The notes under the pieces are model-generated. The model was given only the letters and a program-made list of their open reading frames with translations, had not been told where the DNA came from and searched no databases. DNA of 36,056 nt, from positions 1 through 36,056 of the forward strand of contig NZ_JSYP01000034.1 in assembly GCF_000813005.1 (NCBI RefSeq), given 5' to 3'. The DNA is from Flavobacterium sp. KMS (lineage in GTDB: Bacteria; Bacteroidota; Bacteroidia; Flavobacteriales; Flavobacteriaceae). The translations under genes were made by a program, and so were the position numbers. Of the stretch, positions 8,904-16,981 are shown piece after piece. Within the stretch, counting starts at the first letter, position 1. Each line of letters starts with the position of its first letter.

Positions 8904-10291
8904 TGAAATCACTACTTTTTGCCTTTCTTTTTATTGGTTTTACCGTTTTTGGTCAAGAACCAATAGCTAAAGAATTCAGCTATAATGAATTTCTTGGATA
9001 TGTAAAAAAATACCATCCTTTGGTTAAAAGTGCTAATTTGGAAGTAAGTGAAGCCCAAGCCAATTTAATGATGGCCCGAGGTGGTTTTGATCCAAAAATT
9101 GAAGTCGATTTTAGCCAAAAACAATTTAAAGACAAAGAATACTACTCCATTTTAAATAGTAGTTTTAAAATTCCGACTTGGTATGGAATCGAGTTAAAAG
9201 CAGGGTTCGATAATAACGAAGGTGTTTATCTTAATCCCGAAAACACAACTCCTAATAAAGGATTAACTTCTTTTGGAATTAGTGTACCTATTGGGCAAGG
9301 ATTATTCATAAACCAAAGAATGGCGGATGTTCGAAAAGCAAAAATTCAGATAAAACTAAGCGAATCCGAAAGAAAACTTCAAGCCATAGCAGTATTATAC
9401 GATGCTTCGATTGCTTATTTTAACTGGAAGAAGAATTTTGACGAAATGAAGCTTTACGAAACGTACAATAATAATGCGCAAATACGCCTAACAGGAATCA
9501 AAGCCTTAATAAGTCAAGGAGACAAACCTGCAATTGATAGTATTGAAGCTGGAATTAGTTTAAAAAACAGAGAATTAAGCCTTGAGGATTCTAAACTAAA
9601 ACTGGCTAAATCAAAACTAGAACTATCTAATTTTCTTTGGTTAGAAAATAATATTCCGCTAGAGATGTCCGATAGTCTTATTCCTGAAACTGCGCTCGAA
9701 AACACATTGCAAGAGACCTTAAAGACTAATGACTTATTACAAAATGATTTTAGCTTAGAAACTCACCCAAAAATAAATGCATTACAAAACAAAATAGAGA
9801 TTTTGAATGTAGAAAAAAAGCTAAAAGAAAATATGCTGTTACCCAAAATAAATGTGGGTTACTCCTATTTATCAGAACCAGGTTACATTGATAATTATCG
9901 TTTTGAAGATTACAAAATAGGATTGGAATTTTATTTCCCTTTATTTTTAAGAAAGGAACGAGGGAGCTTAAAACTAGCGAAATATAAACTTCAGGAGAAT
10001 GAATTTGCTTTGGCTTTAGAAAAAACACAATTAACCAATAAAATAAGCGCGCAAAAAACAGAAATCACCTCACTCTTAAAACAAAAGAAACTGGCGAAAG
10101 ATTTGGTCGAAAACAATGTTACAATGCTCAAATCCGAAGAACGTTTATTTTCGTTTGGAGAAAGCTCTTTATTCTTAATTAATACTCGAGAGAATAATTT
10201 AGTAAGCGCCAAACTTGCTGCTATTGTCTTAGAAAACAGATTTTATATTTCTATCTCAGAACTCTTTAAGATCATGGCAAACCCTGATTAA
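8903..10291 (+). CDS. TolC family outer-membrane channel protein
   Basis: A 462-residue protein with a cleavable signal peptide (hydrophobic residues 3-16, ending FGQ). It is followed by the repeated helical layout of TolC-type outer membrane efflux proteins, including the N-terminal YVKKYHPLVKSANL motif and long amphipathic helices. It completes a three-part export machine with the preceding ABC and HlyD-type genes. The final gene of the operon, it is followed by a strong terminator at 10312-10348. The exported substrate is not identifiable. Confidence 0.92.
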   Translation: MKSLLFAFLFIGFTVFGQEPIAKEFSYNEFLGYVKKYHPLVKSANLEVSEAQANLMMARGGFDPKIEVDFSQKQFKDKEYYSILNSSFKIPTWYGIELKAGFDNNEGVYLNPENTTPNKGLTSFGISVPIGQGLFINQRMADVRKAKIQIKLSESERKLQAIAVLYDASIAYFNWKKNFDEMKLYETYNNNAQIRLTGIKALISQGDKPAIDSIEAGISLKNRELSLEDSKLKLAKSKLELSNFLWLENNIPLEMSDSLIPETALENTLQETLKTNDLLQNDFSLETHPKINALQNKIEILNVEKKLKENMLLPKINVGYSYLSEPGYIDNYRFEDYKIGLEFYFPLFLRKERGSLKLAKYKLQENEFALALEKTQLTNKISAQKTEITSLLKQKKLAKDLVENNVTMLKSEERLFSFGESSLFLINTRENNLVSAKLAAIVLENRFYISISELFKIMANPD

Positions 10292-10311
10292 AACTAAACT
10301 TAAAATATCCT

Positions 10312-10348
10312 AAAAAGAGACAAGTCTTACGATTTGTCTCTTTTTTTT
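10312..10348. terminator. Bidirectional terminator between convergent genes
   Basis: AAAAGAGACAA (10313-10323) and TTGTCTCTTTT (10334-10344) form an 11-bp perfect stem with a 10-nt loop. It is flanked by A-runs and T-runs, so it can end both the exporter operon and the DUF445 gene. The DUF445 stop codon lies in its T-run. Confidence 0.9.
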
Positions 10349-11591
10349 AGGTAATAATATGTTCGATAAAATAAATAAAAAGACCCACAAACCCACCTAC
10401 TACAGTTCCGTTAATTCGGATAAACTGAAGATCTTTCCCGATTTCTAATTCTAACTTATTAGAGATTTCTTCCTTATCCCAGCTTTTAACTGACGAAGCA
10501 ATTAAGTCCCCAATCATTTGTTTATTCTTTAAAAGAATTCCTAGCAAATCTATTTTTATAAAATTATTGATTTTGCTTAACATAACTTCATCCTCTTTTA
10601 TACTGACTCCAAAATTATGAATCATGCTGATGATTTTATTTTTTATTTTAGAATCATCTTTCTTTTCTAAATCGGCAGAAATCGCAACTTTTATCTGACT
10701 CCAAATATCATTGATATACTCTTTCACTTCACTTTTATGAGCAAACTCTATCACTAAATCATTTACTTTTTGCTGAAGCTCTGGTGAACTATTTAATTCC
10801 GTAATAAAATCAAGAACATAGGCATTTATTTTTCTTCTGATACTGCTGTTAGAATGTTTTGCTTCATCGATAAATTCATAAAGTCCGTTAAAAATACCGT
10901 CTGCAATTTTTTTATCGGCCACACCAAGCGTGTACCAAGGCGTTGATTTATTCACTTTTTCGCGAATCACATCTCTGTTATTCTGCAATTCTTCCGTAAG
11001 GATCTTTAGAACATTAGTAATTAACTGCTCTTGTTTTTCACTTTTAGTTAATGATTCCAACCCTACCGCAATCCATTCTCCAAAATTTATTTCTCTTAAT
11101 TTGGTTTCAAATTTGGCCTGAATAAACTTCTGAACATCTTCATCTACAATTGTTTTTAAAATCCCTGGTATAATATCTTCAATAATTAATGAAGCGATTG
11201 TATTTGCATTGCTTTTTTCAGATAGCCAGTTTGCAGCCTTTTCGGCAAAATTAAACTGCTCGATTTTTACTTCTAATTTCTCTTTGATTAAAAACTCATC
11301 AGAAACAAAAGTGCCGAGATTTTGCCCAATAGCATCTTTATTATTAGGAATTAAAGCTGTATGCGGAATTGGTAATCCCAGAGGATGCCTGAATAAGGCC
11401 ACTATAGCAAACCAATCTGCAATTCCCCCCACCATAGCCGCCTCGCTAAAAGCTTTTAGCCAACCTATTTTAAAATAAATTGCTATTAAAAAAAGAACTA
11501 CAGCTACACCCAATACTCCCAAAGCAAATCTCTTCATCTTAATCAAACCAGCCGCTTTGCTTATGCCTTCTTGGTTATTACTACTTTTCAT
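10347..11591 (-). CDS. DUF445 family membrane protein (YjiN-like)
   Basis: A 414-residue protein of the DUF445 family. The N-terminal membrane segment (about 25-42) is followed by the family hallmark AAMVGGIADWFAIVALFRHPLGLPIPHTALIP, here at about residues 52-82. A long charged helical middle region follows, and a second hydrophobic segment (about 392-411) lies at the C-terminus. Function is not established; I only infer membrane association. It runs convergent to the exporter operon and shares its terminator. No promoter box was seen close to its start, although the 198-nt spacer upstream is AT-rich. Confidence 0.88.
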   Translation of the reverse strand: MKSSNNQEGISKAAGLIKMKRFALGVLGVAVVLFLIAIYFKIGWLKAFSEAAMVGGIADWFAIVALFRHPLGLPIPHTALIPNNKDAIGQNLGTFVSDEFLIKEKLEVKIEQFNFAEKAANWLSEKSNANTIASLIIEDIIPGILKTIVDEDVQKFIQAKFETKLREINFGEWIAVGLESLTKSEKQEQLITNVLKILTEELQNNRDVIREKVNKSTPWYTLGVADKKIADGIFNGLYEFIDEAKHSNSSIRRKINAYVLDFITELNSSPELQQKVNDLVIEFAHKSEVKEYINDIWSQIKVAISADLEKKDDSKIKNKIISMIHNFGVSIKEDEVMLSKINNFIKIDLLGILLKNKQMIGDLIASSVKSWDKEEISNKLELEIGKDLQFIRINGTVVGGFVGLFIYFIEHIIT

Positions 11592-11761
11592 AATGTAACG
11601 AGTTAATTAATAAGCTAATTTATTCAATTGTTTCTACAACTGTTTTCATTTTAACAAGATAATTTTACAAACTTTCTATATATTTATCATAGCTATTTAA
11701 CCTTATTATTATTGTTATAATTAAATACAAAAGCTATTTAAAAAAAATAATATTAAAATTG

Positions 11762-11769
11762 TACTTTTG
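11762..11769 (+). promoter_or_regulatory. Promoter -7 box for map
   Basis: TACTTTTG matches TAnnTTTG and ends 20 nt before the map ATG. A TTTA at 11737-11740 could be a weak -33 element (21-nt spacer). Confidence 0.5.
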
Positions 11770-11789
11770 CCAACTGAAAATCCGAAATT

Positions 11790-12608
11790 ATGATTATTGT
11801 AAAATCACGTGAAGAAATAGAATTAATGCGCGAAAGTGCCTTAATCGTATCTAAAACATTAGGAATGATTGCTTCTGAAATAAAAGAAGGAGTCACCACA
11901 TTATATCTTGACAAACTAGCCGAAGAATTTATTCGTGATCACGGTGCTGTACCAAGCTTCTTAGGTTTGTACGACTTCCCGAACTCACTTTGTATGAGTC
12001 CAAACTCGCAAGTTGTTCACGGTATCCCGAATAATACACCTCTAAAAAGTGGTGATGTTATCTCGGTAGATTGTGGTGCATACAAAAATGGGTATCACGG
12101 AGATCATGCTTATAGCTTTGAAATTGGAGAAGTTGCTCCAGAAGTTAAAAAACTATTACAAGTTACCAAAGAATCTTTATATGTTGGAATCCGTGAATTT
12201 AAAGCTGGAAACCGCGTTGAAGATGTTGGAAACGCTATACAAAAATATACTGAATCCCATGGATATGGTGTTGTTCGCGAACTAGTAGGTCATGGTCTTG
12301 GACAAAAAATGCACGAAGATCCTGAAATGCCTAACTATGGCAAAAAAGGAAGAGGAAAACTTTTTGTTGAAGGAATGGTTGTTGCCATTGAACCAATGAT
12401 TAACCTTGGAACAAGAAACATAAAACAACATAAAGATGGCTGGACAATTACAACTGCCGACGGTAAAGCTAGTGCTCACTTTGAACATGATGTCGCTTTA
12501 ATTGATGGTAAACCAGAAATCTTATCAACTTTCCAGTACATCTATAAAGCACTAGGAATCGAAAGTAATGAAGAGGATGAGTTTAGAAAAGTGCCATTAG
12601 TCCTGTAA
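11790..12608 (+). CDS. map: Type I methionine aminopeptidase
   Basis: A 272-residue MAP that removes the initiator methionine from nascent proteins in the cytosol. The five metal ligands of the pita-bread fold are all visible: D94 and D105 (in SVDCGAYKNGYHGDHA), H168 (in LVGHGLG), E201 (in AIEPM), E232 (in FEHDVALI). Residue H78 (QVVHGIP) fits the substrate-proximal His. Spacing is nearly identical to E. coli MAP shifted by three residues. Its TAA stop overlaps the left end of the inverted repeat that flanks the GxxExxY gene, so that element sits directly against the map 3' end. Confidence 0.97.
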   Translation: MIIVKSREEIELMRESALIVSKTLGMIASEIKEGVTTLYLDKLAEEFIRDHGAVPSFLGLYDFPNSLCMSPNSQVVHGIPNNTPLKSGDVISVDCGAYKNGYHGDHAYSFEIGEVAPEVKKLLQVTKESLYVGIREFKAGNRVEDVGNAIQKYTESHGYGVVRELVGHGLGQKMHEDPEMPNYGKKGRGKLFVEGMVVAIEPMINLGTRNIKQHKDGWTITTADGKASAHFEHDVALIDGKPEILSTFQYIYKALGIESNEEDEFRKVPLVL

Positions 12609-12661
12609 CACTAATTTCACGAATTTACACGAATTAATGGATTACTGAAAATTTCACTAAT
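12607..12661 (+). repeat. Left inverted-repeat arm of the GxxExxY cassette
   Basis: AT-rich arm built of the repeated word CAC[G/T]AATT. It overlaps the last two bases of the map stop codon and the first two bases of the GxxExxY start codon. Confidence 0.75.
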
Positions 12662-13034
12662 GAATGAGTTATATCTAAAAGACGAGTCTTACAAAATTAT
12701 AGGAATCTGCATGGAAGTCCATAAAATTTTAGGCAAAGGACATAGTGAAAAAGTTTATGGTGATGCATTGGAATATGAGTTTCAAAAAAACGAAATACCA
12801 TATAGTCGTGAATTAAAATATAATATAGCTTACAAAGACATTATTTTATCCAGTTACTATTTTGCAGATTTTGTAATTTTTGATAAAATCATTTTGGAAC
12901 TGAAAGCTATTACAACTCTTTCGAGTAGTGAAATTAAACAAACATTAAATTATCTGGCTGCCTCAAAAAACAAACTGGGTTTACTAGTTAATTTTGGAGA
13001 AGACAGCCTTAAATATAAAAGAATAATACTTTAA
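12660..13034 (+). CDS. GxxExxY protein (PD-(D/E)XK nuclease-like, PDDEXK_3)
   Basis: A 124-residue protein of the GxxExxY family, which is assigned to the PD-(D/E)XK nuclease superfamily. The name motif reads GHSEKVY (residues 27-33, Glu30). A candidate nuclease core has Asp70 (FADFVIF) and Glu80-Leu-Lys82 (ILELKA), followed by the conserved QTLNYL near 94-99. These fit a catalytic D...ExK set, but nuclease activity has not been shown by sequence alone. Length is normal for the family. The gene is alone between two long inverted repeats and begins within the left arm. No function should be inferred beyond a likely DNA-acting or mobility-linked role. Confidence 0.88.
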   Translation: MNELYLKDESYKIIGICMEVHKILGKGHSEKVYGDALEYEFQKNEIPYSRELKYNIAYKDIILSSYYFADFVIFDKIILELKAITTLSSSEIKQTLNYLAASKNKLGLLVNFGEDSLKYKRIIL

Positions 13035-13046
13035 CCCAAGCCTAAG

Positions 13047-13099
13047 ATTCGTGAAATTTCACATTGCATTAATCCGTGTAAATTTGTGAAATTCGTGTT
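13047..13099 (-). repeat. Right inverted-repeat arm of the GxxExxY cassette
   Basis: Reverse complement matches the left arm (3 mismatches in the outer 33 positions). On this side an additional outward TTCAA follows, which on the other strand gives TTGAACAC; the same TTGAACAC begins the related copy at 27738. Confidence 0.75.
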
Positions 13100-13114
13100 C
13101 AAATCTATAAAACC

Positions 13115-13888
13115 GTGAAGAAACTTTTTAAACTAGTACTTAATACCATTCCACGTCCATTATTAATTCGTTTGAGTTATGTGGCGCGTCCTATTTTAGC
13201 CTTTACATTAAAAGGAGATAAATTTACTGATCCTATCGATGGTAAAAGTTTCAAAATGTTTTTGCCTTATGGTTATGGAACTCAACGTAACAATGTATTA
13301 TCACCAAGCACACTTTCTTTAGAAAGACACCGCTTGTTATGGTTATACCTTAATGATCAGACTGATTTTTTTACAGCACCAAAAAAAGTATTACATTTTG
13401 CTCCGGAACAAGCTTTTTACAAACTATTCCGCAAGCAAAAAAACCTTGACTATACAACTACTGATTTGTTCTCTCCTTTAGCAGATGTAAAAGCAGATAT
13501 CTGTAATTTGCCTTTTAAGGATAACGAATATGATGTTATTTTATGCAATCACGTTTTAGAGCATATTCCTGATGACACAAAAGCTATGCAGGAATTATTT
13601 CGCGTTTTAAAACCTGGTGGAATGGCTATTTTGCAAATTCCACAAGATTTATCAAGAGAAGTTACTTTTGCCGATGATACTATTACCGACCAAAAGGAAC
13701 GTGCTAAAATATTCGGACAATATGACCACGTACGTATTTACGGTCGTGATTATTTTGATAAATTAAGAAGCATTGGCTTTATAGTAATCGAAGAAGATTA
13801 CACCAACAAAATAGCTCCGGAACTGGTAGAGAAATATTGTTTGGCCAAAGGAGAAATTATCCCACTTTGTTTTAAACAGGAAAACTAA
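13115..13888 (+). CDS. Class I SAM-dependent methyltransferase
   Basis: A 257-residue protein starting with GTG. Residues 93-170 hold the Rossmann methyltransferase core: LHFAPEQAFY replaces the usual glycine-rich motif I, DICNLPF is motif II/III-like, YDVILCNHVLEHIP is motif IV, and LFRVLKPGGMAILQIP is motif V. The unusual motif I lacks the GxGxG pattern. The methylated substrate cannot be read. It follows the GxxExxY cassette, 16 nt after the right repeat arm, so its original promoter or link to map may have been disturbed. Confidence 0.85.
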   Translation: MKKLFKLVLNTIPRPLLIRLSYVARPILAFTLKGDKFTDPIDGKSFKMFLPYGYGTQRNNVLSPSTLSLERHRLLWLYLNDQTDFFTAPKKVLHFAPEQAFYKLFRKQKNLDYTTTDLFSPLADVKADICNLPFKDNEYDVILCNHVLEHIPDDTKAMQELFRVLKPGGMAILQIPQDLSREVTFADDTITDQKERAKIFGQYDHVRIYGRDYFDKLRSIGFIVIEEDYTNKIAPELVEKYCLAKGEIIPLCFKQEN

Positions 13889-13917
13889 ATAGTTTTTTTT
13901 ACCATATAAGTTCATCT

Positions 13918-13960
13918 AAAGAGTTTTCAAAATAGCAATAATTTGAAAACTCTTTAATTT
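13918..13960 (+). terminator. Rho-independent terminator after the methyltransferase
   Basis: AAAGAGTTTTCAAA pairs perfectly with TTTGAAAACTCTTT (14 bp, loop about 10 nt), followed by AATTTTT. Confidence 0.8.
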
Positions 13961-14002
13961 TTAGACAACTCCCCAAATTACAACCAAACCAAACCCTTAA
14001 TC

Positions 14003-16918
14003 TTGGAACCTTCGAAATCATTTCAATTTTGTTTTGACCTCAGTTTTGAAAAAAATCTGAATATTCATATCCCAACAGCTTATATCGTTGAAGACGTTAA
14101 TGATAATGACATTAAATATTTAAACAAAAAAGCAAGCGCAGACGTTCTTGAAAGTTTTGGAATTATATTTGAACATTTAGATCCCAATACAAAAAAAATA
14201 TTGACGGCTTGTGAATCTTTAAAGCCTGAATTTATTTTCAAGAAATTTAGCGCTAAAATCAAATCGGCAAAAACAATTACTGATCTGCAAAAAGATTCCA
14301 AAATTGATTTTGCAATTCGCCAGCATCTGCAACTACATTTAAGTTCCTTTTACACACTAATTGTAAAAGAACAATTTCCGTTATCTATTAATATGGGAAT
14401 TGAAAAGGATTTTTATCGTACACGAGTTAGTACTAATCCTCTCGATTTTGAACCTCAAATTCAATTTGACAAACACGCAGAAGGAATTACATATACACTC
14501 TCTTTAAAAGAAAACGAAACTACATTTCTACCCATGAATAGTAGTATCAATATACTGCTGGATGCGCCAGGATGGTTAATTATCAATAAAAAACTAGGAC
14601 AGTTAAAAGAGTTGAATTCTAAAAAACTTACGCCTTTTTTAAAGAAAAAATCAATCGAAATACCTTCAAGATTAGTTGATGATTATTTTAAAAATTTCAT
14701 TCCCGAAATAGCTAAAAAAACTGACATTGAAGCAACTGGTTTTGAAATTGAACTTCGTGATAAAATTATCTCCTGTACGATTCAACCTGTTTATGATTTC
14801 TTTAAAAACTGTTATTATCTCAACCTTCATTTCGATTATAACGGATATTCATTTGACGCTAGTAAAACTAAAAAAACACATACGTTTGTTGATTTTAGTG
14901 TTGCCAATGAACCAAAAATAATTCAGTTTAAACGAAGCTCTGATGAAGATTTATATACAAACAAATTGCTGGAAATTGGTTTCATAAAAATTAAAAATGA
15001 ATTGTTTGGATGGAATTCAGATTCAGAAACTCCTGATCCTTATACCAATATTCAATTGGTTATTAATCGTAAAGAAGAATTAGAAAATTTAGGTTTTACA
15101 ATCCAAAATTTGCAACTGGAAAGCAAAGCAATCATTACAGAAAACCATACCGTTTTATTTTCAAAAGGAGAAACTAAAGAAGATTGGTTTGACATTAAAA
15201 TAATTATTTCGATTGGAGCATATACAATCAATTTCAGCGAAATTATTCCGAATATAAAAAGCAAAGAAAGACTCTTTTTATTGCCTGACGGAAACTATTT
15301 TTTAATTCCTTTAGAATGGCTCAGTAAATATGGTTCACTGGCAAAACTGGCAAAAACAGAGAATGGGAATCTGCTTTTACGCAAAAGTAATTTTGCCGCA
15401 TTAGATGCTATTCCAGAAATAAAAAATGATGTAAATCCAATTCGCGAAGCTGAATATACCTCTTCTGATTTGCTAAAAGCAACTTTGAGACCTTATCAAA
15501 TTGAGGGTGTAAAATGGCTTTTGGGACATTTTAATTCCAACTTGGGTGCTTGTCTGGCTGATGATATGGGTCTTGGTAAGACTTTACAAACCTTAGCCGT
15601 ATTGGTTGCCGTACAGGAACAGTTAGGTTTTACAACCAAAACCACAAATTTTGATTTATTTCAAAATGAAACCATTATTGAAAGAGAACCTTTAAAAACA
15701 TTGATTGTTTTGCCTTCTTCATTGGTTTTTAACTGGTATAACGAAGCGGGGAAATTTACACCCCATTTTTCGAAAATGCAGTATGTTGGTAACGACAGAA
15801 AATTATTAGCGAGTAGATTAGAATCATCAGATTTAATTTTTACCAGTTACAGCATCATTCATCGCGATATTTCAATTTTAGAAAAATACAATTTCCGTTA
15901 TTTAATTTTGGACGAAAGTCAATACATTAAAAATAAAAATTCTAAAATTTTCAAAGCTATTACTAAAATAAACACGGAACATAAAATAGCTTTAAGTGGT
16001 ACGCCTATCGAAAACTCTTTGGACGATTTATGGTCGCAAATGCAATTTATAAATCCAGATATTTTGGGCAGTTATAATTTCTTTGCCGAAAATTTTAAAA
16101 TTCCAATTGAGAAAAAACAAGATGAAGATAGTTTAGCAGAACTAAAAAATCTTATTCAGCCATATATATTAAGAAGAACCAAAGAGCAGGTTTTAAAGGA
16201 TTTACCAGAATTGACAGAGCAGATTTATTATTGCGATATGGATCCTGAACAGGAAAAATTATATGAAAAAGAGAAATCAAAAGCTCGTAATTTTTTACTA
16301 AAAACTGATGGATCCGGCCCAGACAAAATTAGCATTATCAATACTTTGATGAAGTTAAGACAACTGAGTAATCACCCAAAAATGGTAGATCAGGAATCAG
16401 AAATAGATTCCGGAAAATATATCGCGGTCACTAATTACCTGGAAACTTTAGTAAAAGAGAAACAAAAAACTATCATTTTTAGTTCATTTGTTACTAATTT
16501 GAGTTTTTACACTGATTGGTGCAAGGAAAACAAAATTGGGTATTGTGAAATTACTGGCGATACTCCTGCTAAGAAAAGAGAACAACAAGTAAATTTATTT
16601 CAGGAAAAAGAAGATCCTTTATTGTTTTTTATTTCGCTTAAAGCAGGTGGCGTTGGTTTAAATATCACCAAAGCCTCTTATGTTTTATTTTTAGATCCAT
16701 GGTGGAATCCTTTTGCAGAAAAACAAGGAGTTGGACGAGCGCACCGAATTGGGCAATTAAACAAAGTAAACGTTGTAAGGTTTATTTCGAAAAATACGGT
16801 TGAAGAAAAAATAATTAAACTGCAAGAAAACAAAAAACTATTATCTGATTCGCTTTTAGAAGAAAGCTTTGTTAACGATGAAATCGAAGTTAATTTGGAG
16901 TATATATTAGGTTCCTAA
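14003..16918 (+). CDS. SNF2-family DEAD/DEAH-box helicase-like ATPase
   Basis: A 971-residue bacterial SNF2 protein. The N-terminal half (about 1-485) is specific to this protein type and not assignable. The ATPase core follows: LRPYQIEGVKWL, DDMGLGKT with Walker A Lys526, Walker B DESQ at 637-640 (a common bacterial variant of DEAH), LSGTPIEN, then the helicase C domain with LKAGGVGLN, LDPWWNPFAEKQ and RAHRIGQ (912-918). It should use ATP to translocate on duplex DNA and remodel protein-DNA complexes. The start is TTG at 14003, since no upstream ATG in frame was seen. The following gene begins 63 bases later. Confidence 0.93.
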   Translation: MEPSKSFQFCFDLSFEKNLNIHIPTAYIVEDVNDNDIKYLNKKASADVLESFGIIFEHLDPNTKKILTACESLKPEFIFKKFSAKIKSAKTITDLQKDSKIDFAIRQHLQLHLSSFYTLIVKEQFPLSINMGIEKDFYRTRVSTNPLDFEPQIQFDKHAEGITYTLSLKENETTFLPMNSSINILLDAPGWLIINKKLGQLKELNSKKLTPFLKKKSIEIPSRLVDDYFKNFIPEIAKKTDIEATGFEIELRDKIISCTIQPVYDFFKNCYYLNLHFDYNGYSFDASKTKKTHTFVDFSVANEPKIIQFKRSSDEDLYTNKLLEIGFIKIKNELFGWNSDSETPDPYTNIQLVINRKEELENLGFTIQNLQLESKAIITENHTVLFSKGETKEDWFDIKIIISIGAYTINFSEIIPNIKSKERLFLLPDGNYFLIPLEWLSKYGSLAKLAKTENGNLLLRKSNFAALDAIPEIKNDVNPIREAEYTSSDLLKATLRPYQIEGVKWLLGHFNSNLGACLADDMGLGKTLQTLAVLVAVQEQLGFTTKTTNFDLFQNETIIEREPLKTLIVLPSSLVFNWYNEAGKFTPHFSKMQYVGNDRKLLASRLESSDLIFTSYSIIHRDISILEKYNFRYLILDESQYIKNKNSKIFKAITKINTEHKIALSGTPIENSLDDLWSQMQFINPDILGSYNFFAENFKIPIEKKQDEDSLAELKNLIQPYILRRTKEQVLKDLPELTEQIYYCDMDPEQEKLYEKEKSKARNFLLKTDGSGPDKISIINTLMKLRQLSNHPKMVDQESEIDSGKYIAVTNYLETLVKEKQKTIIFSSFVTNLSFYTDWCKENKIGYCEITGDTPAKKREQQVNLFQEKEDPLLFFISLKAGGVGLNITKASYVLFLDPWWNPFAEKQGVGRAHRIGQLNKVNVVRFISKNTVEEKIIKLQENKKLLSDSLLEESFVNDEIEVNLEYILGS

Positions 16919-16981
16919 TAAATTGGTACATTTTTCGTTATATAAAATTGTTATATTTACAATCTTGCAACATAATATATT

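Larger units (their letters stand above)
12607..13099. mobile_element. GxxExxY gene cassette bounded by imperfect inverted repeats
   Basis: About 55-nt and 53-nt arms at 12607-12661 and 13047-13099 are inverted copies. The outer 33 positions differ at only three sites (AACAC[T/G]AATTTCAC[G/A]AATTT... then ACACG[A/G]ATTAATG), and the inner ends share AAATTTCAC[T/G]AAT. The single gene between them fills the interior. The left arm begins in the map stop codon and contains the ATG of the enclosed gene. No clear target duplication is visible. I infer a mobile or formerly mobile unit. Confidence 0.6.

Noticed and set aside
12073..12285. Alternate-frame reading inside map
   Set aside because: Shadow of map; all five metal ligands are in the annotated frame.
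12607..13099. Interpretation as a CRISPR or toxin-antitoxin locus
   Set aside because: Only two inverted arms occur, not regularly spaced direct repeats, and a single gene is present rather than a toxin-antitoxin pair.
15911..15922. Treating DESQ in the SNF2 ATPase as a loss-of-function Walker B
   Set aside because: The Asp and Glu are intact; the following two residues vary normally among SNF2 proteins.
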